Shown piece by piece: positions 1 through 5,033 of a stretch of DNA of 7,066 nucleotides. Source of the DNA: Planctomycetota bacterium (GTDB taxonomy: Bacteria; Planctomycetota; Brocadiia; JAJRTI01); contig JAJRTI010000860.1 of NCBI GenBank assembly GCA_024278415.1, positions 1 to 7,066 on the forward strand. Direction: 5' to 3'. The first letter of the stretch is position 1, and each line of letters starts with the position of its first letter. Both the position numbers and the translations under genes were made by a program. Below the pieces are notes generated by a model, which did no database searches, was not told the DNA's origin, and was given only the letters and a program-made list of their open reading frames with translations.

Positions 1-384
1 ACCATTGGTCCGCCGCTGTTTTCCAAGACGATGTTGTGCCCGTTCCTCGACACGTACGCGGACTTCGTGTTGCGCGGGGAAAGCTACGAGGCCAAGGGGC
101 CCGACGACCCGTACGTGCGCTACGTCGCGGCCGGGTACCGCGTCTCGAACGCGATTGGCATGATGAAGGGCAACAAGTGGAACGTGGACGCTAAGACGCA
201 GATACGGGTCATGCTGAGCTACAACGGCCGCTGCCGCTGGGGCACGTACCCGCGCAAGAACGCGGAGGGTGAATACGTCTGGCCCGGCCAGAACGGCCCG
301 CTCGCCGGCCTCTGGGTCGATTCGTACTTCCCCGCGTTGATGCGTCTGGAGCGGGAATGGCGCGCGGGGCGGTGGAAGCCTTGA
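1..384 (+). CDS. C-terminal part of an unrecognised protein, cut by the window start
   Basis: The frame is open from the first base of the window to a TGA at 382-384. The gene therefore begins upstream, and the ATG at 31 need not be a start. 127 residues are visible. They are rich in Trp, Tyr, Arg and Gly, with no membrane segment and no low-complexity stretch. An aromatic/acidic stretch near visible residues 16-28 reads F-L-D-T-Y-A-D-F-V-L-R-G-E. The tail has several Trp residues (W-P-G-Q-N-G-P, then G-L-W-V-D-S-Y-F). The D-x-x-x-x-G-E type stretch and aromatic-rich tail resemble the ends of large TIM-barrel carbohydrate-active or uncharacterised secreted proteins, but I cannot assign a family and this is only a guess. 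It is convergent with the gene at 554-1051. Coding status is fairly secure because of length, GC-rich third positions and protein-like composition. Function is unknown. Confidence 0.7.
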   Translation, partial: TIGPPLFSKTMLCPFLDTYADFVLRGESYEAKGPDDPYVRYVAAGYRVSNAIGMMKGNKWNVDAKTQIRVMLSYNGRCRWGTYPRKNAEGEYVWPGQNGPLAGLWVDSYFPALMRLEREWRAGRWKP

Positions 385-399
385 GGATTTCTGAAGTTC

Positions 400-420
400 G
401 ATTGCTGATTGCCGATTGGG
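400..420. repeat. Three tandem heptamers, GATTGNN
   Basis: Directly after the stop codon at 384, three head-to-tail heptamers read GATTGCT, GATTGCC and GATTGGG. The first five bases are identical and the last two vary. The run is too short to say whether it is a true tandem repeat or the edge of a dispersed one. No gene or terminator hairpin is visible between 385 and 463. Confidence 0.45.
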
Positions 421-467
421 TCCGCTCCGCTCGCGCGCCTGGTGCTGCTCATGCCCACCGCGCGTTT

Positions 468-543
468 GTAGCACGCTCGTAAGAGCGTCTCTGCCCGGGG
501 ATGCGGCAAGGTCCAGAGCGGAACGCACTGACGTGCGTGCTAC
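468..543. repeat. 76-bp REPIN-like inverted repeat, element A
   Basis: The element runs from GTAG (468-471) to CTAC (540-543). The flanks extend the symmetry: TTGTAGCACGC at 466-476 is perfectly complementary to GCGTGCTACAA at 535-545, and 464-487 matches 524-547 at 20 of 24 positions. Each arm folds on itself. ACGCTC (473-478) pairs with GAGCGT (483-488) around loop GTAA. ACGCAC (523-528) pairs with GTGCGT (533-538) around loop TGAC. A further CTCTG (489-493) / CAGAG (514-518) pairing lies inside. A GTAG head followed by a hairpin, in two inverted copies, is the known architecture of REP doublets (REPINs) mobilised by RAYT transposases. The assignment here is by structure only. The element sits in the convergent gap between two gene ends, about 10 bp from the stop of the gene at 554-1051, which is a typical REP location. 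It could also act as a bidirectional transcript-end hairpin. Confidence 0.7.
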
Positions 544-553
544 AAGCGGGGGG

Positions 554-1051
554 CTACTCTCCCCCGAAGCGCTGGAGCATTTTCTCGTGGTTTGCAAAGG
601 CCGCGTCGCCCGCGTCGGTGAACTCGCCGAGATACTCGTCGACCGTCTTCGCGGCGAGCCACAGCTTGAACTCTTCGGCGAGGATCAACGCCTCCGCCGC
701 GCAAGCCACTTCGGTCGCGCCGGAGTAGTCCAGGGGCATCTCCTCGAACGTCTCGGTGTGGTACGCCCGCGTGTAGAGGTTCGTCTCTGGGTTCGGGCCG
801 AATTGGAACACCTTCGTGATGTGGGGGAATGCCGTGACGAAGCCGATGCCCTCGGGCTTGAATTCGCGCAGCCGAGCCACGAACTCGTCTTGCGTGCGGC
901 CACAGTGCGCCCATTCGTATTTCGCCGGCTCGTCTCGGCCGACAATGTCGACGAAGTACACCTTGGACGCACACCGGGTTTCGTGAAACGGGACGAGTTC
1001 CTTGCCCACGACCTTGGAGGTATAGGGCTTGCCTTTCTTGATCTTGAGCAT
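554..1051 (-). CDS. Uncharacterised soluble 165-residue protein
   Basis: I do not recognise this protein. The chosen ATG (1051-1049) is preceded by GGAG eight bases upstream on the minus strand. A start further up, at 1117, would add 22 residues derived from the intergenic repeat B1, so it is unlikely. The N-terminus is Lys-rich (M-L-K-I-K-K-G-K). The first half looks like mixed strands (V-Y-F-V-D-I-V near 31-37, G-I-G-F-V-T-A-F-P-H near 68-77). The second half, from about residue 110, looks mainly helical and acidic. There is no signal peptide or membrane segment. Cys27, Cys50 and Cys117 are spread out and do not form a metal-binding motif. It is divergent from ktrB and convergent with the gene ending at 384, so it is probably a single-gene unit. 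REPIN-like elements flank both ends (468-543 and 1089-1164). Product function is unknown; that it is a real gene is likely. Confidence 0.7.
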   Translation of the reverse strand: MLKIKKGKPYTSKVVGKELVPFHETRCASKVYFVDIVGRDEPAKYEWAHCGRTQDEFVARLREFKPEGIGFVTAFPHITKVFQFGPNPETNLYTRAYHTETFEEMPLDYSGATEVACAAEALILAEEFKLWLAAKTVDEYLGEFTDAGDAAFANHEKMLQRFGGE

Positions 1052-1088
1052 GGTTGGGTCTCCGCCTGAGTGGGGTGGTGTTAGACGC

Positions 1089-1164
1089 GTAGCGGCATTC
1101 GCCAGCATGCGGGGCAACCGGTGAGTGACTCACGGAACGCCTGCATTCTGGCGAATGCGGCTAC
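1089..1164. repeat. 76-bp REPIN-like inverted repeat, element B1
   Basis: Arm 1 (1089-1113) starts GTAGC and arm 2 (1140-1164) ends GCTAC. The arms are inverted copies matching at 22 of 25 positions. In arm 2, GCATTC (1143-1148) and GAATGC (1153-1158) form a perfect six-pair stem around a TGGC loop. In arm 1 the equivalent stem has one internal mismatch. The centre is itself palindromic: GTGAGT (1121-1126) and ACTCAC (1128-1133) are perfect complements around one base, making a natural apex for a cruciform. It has the same length and arm sequence family as the element at 4958-5033 and the same architecture as 468-543. It lies 38 bp upstream of the start of the minus-strand 165-residue protein gene. 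Confidence 0.75.
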
Positions 1165-1284
1165 CGCGCAAGCGAAACACGCATAAGGCTGGCGCGCCGC
1201 GTGCGGGAGCGTATCAAGGCTGCACTGGCTGAGCAAGCGTGCATGGCTGCGCCGCATTTGAGCGCTGCCCGCTGGGCGCCATCC

Positions 1285-1313
1285 TTGAATGGCCGGCTGC
1301 GCGGCTGTACAAT
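1285..1313 (+). promoter_or_regulatory. Sigma70-type promoter for ktrB
   Basis: A -35-like TTGAAT (1285-1290) is followed after 17 bases by a -10-like TACAAT (1308-1313). This gives 4/6 and 5/6 matches to consensus at the ideal spacing. Transcription would begin near 1320, leaving a leader of about 50 nt before the ATG at 1372. The position supports the 1372 start, because any longer reading would lie across or upstream of the promoter. I saw no operator or riboswitch-like fold in the short leader. Confidence 0.6.
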
Positions 1314-1371
1314 ATCGCAGCCTTGCCCGCAATGGCCGCCCCACGGACGGCTTTCCTGCCGCAAACTCCGC

Positions 1372-2715
1372 ATGAAACGCCCCGCGCAACTATCGCTCCT
1401 TGGGTTTGCCTCGGCCATTGCTGTGGGCACAGCCTTGCTTCTGCTGCCCATCAGCACGCGCAGTGGCAGCCTCTCACTCGTGGACGCCCTCTTCACGGCC
1501 ACGTCGGCGGTGTGCGTCACGGGCCTGATTGTTGTCGACACGGGGCAGTACTTTACGCCGTTCGGCCAGTTTGTCATTATGCTGCTGATCCAAGTGGGCG
1601 GCTTGGGCATCATGACCATTTCGACGGGCTTGCTCATTGGGCTGGGGCGCCGGGCTTCGATTCAAGCCAAGATGGCCATGGCCGAGGACATGGCGGTCAT
1701 GCGTGTGCGAGACCATCGCTACCTGGTGCGGAGCGTGGTGCTGCTTACGTTGGGGTTCGAGGTGGTGGGTTTTGTTTGCTTGCTGCCCGTGTTTTGGCGA
1801 GAGCACGGTTTCCTTCGTGGCGCGTGGCTGGCCGCGTTCCACGCGGTGTCTGCGTTCTGCAACGCGGGCTTTTCGCTCTACTCGGACAGTCTGTGCGCGT
1901 ATCGGACGAACCTGTGGCTGAACGTGGTGGTGTGCGCGCTCATCGTGGCCGGGGGCATCGGGTTCGTCGTGCTGTGGGATCTGTGGCAGTGCCGGCCTCG
2001 GGGGGATGCGCACCGCAGCCGGCTCACGCTCCACACGAAGCTCGTGCTCTCGGCCACTGGGGTGCTGATTGTCGCGGGTACGCTCCTCGTCTGGGGCATC
2101 GAGCGCAACGTGTCGCTGGCCGGCATGGGCTGGTTTGGGCAGTTGCAGTGCGCGTTCTTCCAGTCCGTGACTGCGCGCACGGCTGGCTTCAACACCATCG
2201 CCATCGATCAGATGAGCAACGCGACGCTCTTCATCTTGGCGATGCTCATGTTCGTGGGCGCGTCGCCGTGTTCCACGGGCGGCGGGATCAAGACGACGAC
2301 GGTGGCGGTGCTCGTGGCGGTCGCGCTCTCCCGGTTCCGCGGGCGCGAGTCCGCGTCCATTGCCAAGCGCCGCGTGCCGGCGAACGTCGTGTCGCGGAGC
2401 GTGACGCTCGCGTTGGCGGCCACGGTGCTGGTGTGCCTGTTCACTGCCATGCTCATGATCGTGGAGCAGGGGGAGGTGGCGCACGTGCAAAGCCGCGGCA
2501 TGTTCCTCTCCCTGTTCTTCGAGGCGGTCTCCGCGTTCGGCACGGTGGGGCTCAGCATGGGCGCGACCAGCACGCTGAGCGTGGCGGGCAAGCTGCTCGT
2601 GACCCTCCTCATGTACATCGGCCGCGTGGGGCCAGTCGCGCTGATGCTCGCGCTCGCCAAGCGCGAGGGCGCGGACCCGATTCGCTACCCCGATGAGTCG
2701 GTGGTGATTGGGTAG
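1372..2715 (+). CDS. ktrB: KtrB/TrkH-family potassium uptake transmembrane subunit
   Basis: This 447-residue polytopic inner-membrane protein is probably the K+-translocating subunit of a Ktr system, in which KtrB dimers are gated by a cytosolic RCK ring (KtrA). The family's fourfold M1-P-M2 layout is clear. The four pore loops carry the expected filter glycines: C-V-T-G-L (Gly51), F-C-N-A-G-F (Gly166), A-R-T-A-G-F-N-T (Gly272) and F-G-T-V-G-L-S (Gly393). The G-A-S-P-C-S-T-G-G-G-I-K-T-T-T stretch at 296-310 matches the conserved intramembrane gating loop. G-R-V-G-P at 417-421 and the I-R-Y-P-D-E-S-V-V-I-G tail are typical of KtrB, and the length fits KtrB better than TrkH. Coupling is usually to Na+ (known for KtrB, not shown here). 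The ATG at 1372 lacks a strong Shine-Dalgarno but places the first membrane helix correctly. No RCK partner gene is in the window. It is convergent with vapC. Confidence 0.92.
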   Translation: MKRPAQLSLLGFASAIAVGTALLLLPISTRSGSLSLVDALFTATSAVCVTGLIVVDTGQYFTPFGQFVIMLLIQVGGLGIMTISTGLLIGLGRRASIQAKMAMAEDMAVMRVRDHRYLVRSVVLLTLGFEVVGFVCLLPVFWREHGFLRGAWLAAFHAVSAFCNAGFSLYSDSLCAYRTNLWLNVVVCALIVAGGIGFVVLWDLWQCRPRGDAHRSRLTLHTKLVLSATGVLIVAGTLLVWGIERNVSLAGMGWFGQLQCAFFQSVTARTAGFNTIAIDQMSNATLFILAMLMFVGASPCSTGGGIKTTTVAVLVAVALSRFRGRESASIAKRRVPANVVSRSVTLALAATVLVCLFTAMLMIVEQGEVAHVQSRGMFLSLFFEAVSAFGTVGLSMGATSTLSVAGKLLVTLLMYIGRVGPVALMLALAKREGADPIRYPDESVVIG

Positions 2716-2751
2716 GGGGGGGCAGAATGGTTGATGGGTAATGGGGGCCGT

Positions 2752-3144
2752 TCACTCAGCCAGCCGGAGATCGCGAATGCCCGCGTCGAGGATCATAGCG
2801 AAGTGGGCATCCCTGGCATAGATGGGCACACCATGGTGGAGGCTGGCTGCCGCGACGAGCAGATCATCCCGCGGCACAGTGATGCCCTTCTGCCTCAACA
2901 TTTGCTCCATGTCGCCCGCTCTTCCCCAGCATGCCAGCGGGAAGTCCAGACAGGTGCAGAAGCTCAATGCCCTTCGTATTGCGCGCTTTTCCGATTTCCG
3001 TGCGCCGGACCACAGTTCGAGCAAGACCGGGCCACAGTACGCTGCATCCGCACTGTCGATGTAAGCCGCCACTCGGGCCTTGGCCTCGGGCTCACCTCTG
3101 CTGCGGAAGAACTCGATCCAGGCCGACGTGTCAATGAGGGTCAT
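2752..3144 (-). CDS. vapC: VapC-type PIN-domain toxin ribonuclease
   Basis: This 130-residue PIN-domain protein is the toxin of a type II toxin-antitoxin pair. PIN toxins use a cluster of acidic residues to hold Mg2+/Mn2+ and cut RNA, often tRNA or rRNA. The expected acids are visible: Asp5 in L-I-D-T-S-A-W, Glu43 in L-L-E-L-W-S-G, Asp93/Asp94 in P-R-D-D-L-L-V-A, and Asp112 in Y-A-R-D-A-H-F. The length is normal for VapC, so the enzyme looks intact. Its start overlaps the end of the antitoxin gene by 14 bp, which suggests coupled translation. On the minus strand, GGAGG lies 12 bases upstream and GGGGA about 3 bases upstream of the ATG, inside vapB. The target RNA cannot be predicted from sequence. 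It ends 36 bp from the convergent ktrB stop, with no obvious terminator between. Confidence 0.92.
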   Translation of the reverse strand: MTLIDTSAWIEFFRSRGEPEAKARVAAYIDSADAAYCGPVLLELWSGARKSEKRAIRRALSFCTCLDFPLACWGRAGDMEQMLRQKGITVPRDDLLVAAASLHHGVPIYARDAHFAMILDAGIRDLRLAE

Positions 3145-3346
3145 ACGTCCCCATCGCCTCCAACTCGTCGTTCGTCATCGAGTAGTCCGTCTTGCCGTCC
3201 AGCACATCCCTCAAGAACTGTTTCCTTTCCATGTCTTGAAGGTAAGACTTCACGACATGTCGTACAGCCGGCGAGCGCTTGGTGATACCTGTGACTCTTT
3301 GGATTCGAGCCAAATCCTTTGCATCAATATCAACGGTGATTCTCAT
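3131..3346 (-). CDS. vapB: VapB-like ribbon-helix-helix antitoxin
   Basis: This 71-residue protein is encoded directly upstream of vapC and overlaps it by 14 bp. Residues 1-7 (M-R-I-T-V-D-I) form the N-terminal strand typical of ribbon-helix-helix antitoxins, which bind operator DNA as dimers. Predicted helices near 9-20 and 25-41 complete the fold. The acidic, flexible C-terminal part (about 45-71) is where such antitoxins wrap the toxin active site; this is family knowledge, not shown directly. The ATG at 3346-3344 is preceded by GGAGGT, nine bases upstream. It probably neutralises VapC and autorepresses the operon. Identification rests on the fold-like N-terminus, size and gene order; the family within VapB is not certain. 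Confidence 0.85.
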   Translation of the reverse strand: MRITVDIDAKDLARIQRVTGITKRSPAVRHVVKSYLQDMERKQFLRDVLDGKTDYSMTNDELEAMGTYDPH

Positions 3347-3355
3347 CTTTCTGTG

Positions 3356-3399
3356 ACCTCCATTGATGATATTTTACCTCCTCTTCGCGCACATGGCAA
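3356..3399 (-). promoter_or_regulatory. vapBC promoter with paired GGAGGT sites
   Basis: Read on the minus strand, TTGCCA (3399-3394) is a 5/6 -35 match. After exactly 17 bases, TAAAAT (3376-3371) is a 5/6 -10 match. Transcription would begin near 3364, giving a leader of under 20 nt. Two identical GGAGGT hexamers (minus strand 3381-3376 and 3361-3356) start 20 bp apart, about two helical turns. They bracket the -10 box. The downstream copy doubles as the vapB ribosome-binding site. The upstream copy has no translational role, so the pair is a plausible operator for the ribbon-helix-helix antitoxin. The promoter is well supported; the operator role is inference. Confidence 0.65.
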
Positions 3400-3429
3400 G
3401 TCGCTTTGCGCCCTGACCGGCCGCCGCGC

Positions 3430-4794
3430 TCAGAACCCCAACTCGGCCTGCACCTCGCCGATGGACTCGTCGATGATGTCCATGCACTTGGCCGCGGTCT
3501 GCTCATCCATGACGATAGGGGGGGACATGCGGAGGATGTGGCCGGCAGGGATCCACGCGAGGCCCTTGCGGAACGCGCGCTGGTACACGAGCTTGCCGGC
3601 CTCGTCGAAGGGCTCCTTGCTCGCGCGATCCTTCACCAACTCGACGCCCATGAGGCAGCCTCGCACGCGCACGTCGCCCACGATCGCGTGCCGGCGCTTC
3701 ATCTGCTCGAGCCGGCCGCGGAACAGCGCCTCCAAGCGCTTCGCATGGTCGAGGAGGTTTTCGTCGAGGATCGTCTCGATCACCGCGAGCGCGGCCGCGC
3801 AAGCCATGGGGTTGCCGCCGTAGGAGGTGGACGCGGAGATCGTTTCCACGGCCGGGCCATACTTCGCGCGCGCGACCATGGCCGTGACTGGGAAACCGTT
3901 GCCCAGCCCCTTGCCAAGCGTGACCACGTCGGGCAGCGTGTCCCAGTGTTCCATGGCGAGCCACGCGCCGGTGCGGCCCATGCACGTGAGCACCTCGTCC
4001 GCAAAAAGCATGATCCCGCGCGCGTCGCACCACGCGCGCAGCTTGGGGAAGAAGTCATCCGGAGGGAAAACCGACCCGGCCCAGCCCTGGATGGGTTCCA
4101 GCACGATGGCCGCGACTTGGCCGGTCGTGCCCTCCTGCACAAACTCGTCGTAGAGCGCGAGGTAGGCGTCGGTGTGGATCGTGCCGTCGGGCTTCTTGAA
4201 GAGCGGCCGGTACGGATCGGGCCGGGGGACCATGTAGAAGCCCGGCGTGCGCGTGGGGCCGTAGCTGGGGTTCATGCGCGCGAGGCTCACCGCGTGGCCG
4301 GTCTTGCCGTGGAAGTCGCGGAAGCATGAGAGGAACTCGTGCTTGCCGCTCGCCGCGCGGCAGAGCCTGATGCCGGCCTCGACCGCGGTCGTGCCGGAGT
4401 CGTAAAGCTGCACCGAGGAGAAATCGCCAGGGAGCACCTCCGCGAGCTTCTCCAAGAGCATCATCTTCACCGGCGTGGTGAAGTCGTGGCAGTTCATGAG
4501 CTTGTTCGCGTACCGCGCGACCGCCTCCGAGACCTTGGGGTGGCAGTGGCCCAGGTTGGTCTCGTAGATGCCGGACGAGAAGTCGAGGTACACGTTGCCG
4601 TCCACGTCGGTGAGCGTGCAGCCTTTGCCCTCTTCGAACGCGACCGGGAAGAGGCGCACCTGGGACGAGTAGCCCTTCATGATGCGGCTCGCGCGGCCAT
4701 GCATCTCGTGGGACTTGGGCCCGGGGATAGCGTCGGTCACGAGCTTTGGCGTATCGTCGAGATCGACCTTGGCCCAGTCAAGCGTTTGGCTCAT
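3430..4794 (-). CDS. Class III PLP-dependent aminotransferase (4-aminobutyrate/omega-amino acid type)
   Basis: This 454-residue fold-type I PLP enzyme is cytosolic, with no signal peptide. It fits the class III (omega-aminotransferase) family, whose members move an amino group from GABA, ornithine, beta-alanine, diamines or similar substrates to a keto acid. Visible landmarks are S-G-T-T-A-V-E at 133-139 (PLP phosphate-binding loop), D-F-H-G-K-T at 160-165, E-P-I-Q-G at 233-237, F-A-D-E-V at 264-268 with Asp266 facing the pyridine nitrogen, and T-L-G-K-G-L-G-N-G with Lys295 as the Schiff-base lysine. T-S-Y-G-G-N-P at 323-329 is the phosphate-contacting loop from the partner subunit. Full length is normal for the family. 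The exact substrate is not readable; GabT-like is my best guess. AGGAG lies seven bases before the ATG. The leader carries a hairpin. There is no pathway gene next to it to narrow the role. Confidence 0.9.
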   Translation of the reverse strand: MSQTLDWAKVDLDDTPKLVTDAIPGPKSHEMHGRASRIMKGYSSQVRLFPVAFEEGKGCTLTDVDGNVYLDFSSGIYETNLGHCHPKVSEAVARYANKLMNCHDFTTPVKMMLLEKLAEVLPGDFSSVQLYDSGTTAVEAGIRLCRAASGKHEFLSCFRDFHGKTGHAVSLARMNPSYGPTRTPGFYMVPRPDPYRPLFKKPDGTIHTDAYLALYDEFVQEGTTGQVAAIVLEPIQGWAGSVFPPDDFFPKLRAWCDARGIMLFADEVLTCMGRTGAWLAMEHWDTLPDVVTLGKGLGNGFPVTAMVARAKYGPAVETISASTSYGGNPMACAAALAVIETILDENLLDHAKRLEALFRGRLEQMKRRHAIVGDVRVRGCLMGVELVKDRASKEPFDEAGKLVYQRAFRKGLAWIPAGHILRMSPPIVMDEQTAAKCMDIIDESIGEVQAELGF

Positions 4795-4801
4795 GCAATT
4801 G

Positions 4802-4862
4802 CTCCTATGTGTCTGCGCTTTCTCGCAGACTTTGCTGCGGGAAAGAGGCGGCTACGCCGCAG
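4802..4862 (-). promoter_or_regulatory. Leader of the aminotransferase gene: Shine-Dalgarno plus hairpins
   Basis: On the minus strand the Shine-Dalgarno AGGAG (4806-4802) lies seven bases before the ATG at 4794. Four bases upstream of it is a perfect seven-pair hairpin: GTCTGCG (4811-4817) with CGCAGAC (4824-4830) around a six-base loop. Further out, CTGCGG (4835-4840) can pair with CCGCAG (4857-4862), competing with a small GCGGC (4848-4852) / GCCGC (4856-4860) stem. The nearest hairpin could affect ribosome access, or the whole block may be another dispersed repeat. There is no U-run, so it is not a clear intrinsic terminator. Confidence 0.4.
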
Positions 4863-4863
4863 T

Positions 4864-4902
4864 TCCTACTCATCGTCTTACTCTTGGTCCTACTCGTAAT
4901 CG
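4864..4902. repeat. Degenerate hexamer repeat, TCNTNN x6.5
   Basis: Six and a half hexamers run in strict six-base phase from 4864: TCCTAC, TCATCG, TCTTAC, TCTTGG, TCCTAC, TCGTAA, then TCG. Every unit begins TC and has T at position four (TCATCG and TCTTGG are the most diverged). The strand bias is strong, pyrimidine-rich on the plus strand. It lies upstream of the aminotransferase leader and shows no coding potential worth calling. Confidence 0.55.
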
Positions 4903-4910
4903 CACGACAT

Positions 4911-4926
4911 CGACAACAAGTTGTCG
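4911..4926. promoter_or_regulatory. 16-bp perfect palindrome, possible operator
   Basis: CGACAAC (4911-4917) and GTTGTCG (4920-4926) are perfect complements separated by AA. With only two central bases it is better suited to binding a dimeric DNA-binding protein than to folding as an RNA hairpin. It lies about 120 bp upstream of the aminotransferase start, in a gap otherwise full of repeats, so it may instead be part of a repeat. No regulator gene is in the window. Confidence 0.35.
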
Positions 4927-4957
4927 TTCGAGAGTTGATAAGCGACTCGCGTGCGCC

Positions 4958-5033
4958 GTAGCCGAATTCGCCAGAATTCGGGCGATCTGAGAATCGCTTG
5001 ACGCCCCGCCCGCATGCTGGCGCATGCGGCTAC
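4958..5033. repeat. 76-bp REPIN-like inverted repeat, element B2
   Basis: Arms 4958-4984 and 5007-5033 are inverted copies matching at 23 of 27 positions, with GTAG and CTAC at the outer ends. Each arm is a perfect eight-pair hairpin with the same tetraloop. CCGAATTC (4962-4969) pairs with GAATTCGG (4974-4981) around GCCA. CCGCATGC (5010-5017) pairs with GCATGCGG (5022-5029) around TGGC, which is GCCA on the other strand. All four arm-to-arm differences fall in two base pairs and preserve pairing. GCGAT (4982-4986) and ATCGC (4993-4997) can also pair in the centre. The right end overlaps the 3' end of the thioredoxin-like gene and supplies its stop codon. Same family as 1089-1164. Confidence 0.8.

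Larger units (their letters stand above)
1052..1371. other. Divergent intergenic region between the 165-residue protein gene and ktrB
   Basis: This 320-bp stretch contains no convincing gene. An in-frame upstream extension of ktrB from 1201 exists, but it reads as Cys/Pro/Arg-rich non-protein-like sequence and overlaps a promoter. The region holds the ribosome-binding GGAG of the minus-strand gene just beyond 1051, the 76-bp element at 1089-1164, and a sigma70-type promoter at 1285-1313. I saw no clear minus-strand promoter for the 165-residue protein gene, and nothing recognisable between 1165 and 1284. Confidence 0.6.

Noticed and set aside
1201..1371. N-terminal extension of ktrB by 57 residues from an ATG at 1201
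   Set aside because: The extension is Cys/Pro/Arg-rich with no transporter similarity, overlaps a good promoter at 1285-1313, and KtrB proteins normally start just before the first membrane helix, as at 1372.
1239..2696. Other long open frames overlapping ktrB on both strands, such as 1239-2696 (+) and 1474-2490 (-)
   Set aside because: Compositional artefacts of high-GC coding DNA: His/Arg/Ala-rich translations with no domain features, while the ktrB frame has all four filter motifs.
2716..2751. Terminator between convergent ktrB and vapC
   Set aside because: The gap is G-rich with no stem-loop and no T-run on either strand.
3406..4329. Plus-strand open frame opposite the aminotransferase
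   Set aside because: It reads as Arg/His/Glu/Val-rich antisense sequence; the minus-strand frame has the complete PLP enzyme motifs.
4846..4862. Possible fourth GTAGC-headed repeat around the minus-strand GTAGC at 4855-4851
   Set aside because: The head is present, but the following sequence does not form the short GCCA/GTNA tetraloop hairpin and there is no inverted partner at 76-bp spacing.
468..5033. CRISPR array
   Set aside because: The repeats are inverted pairs, not regularly spaced direct repeats, and no cas genes are present.
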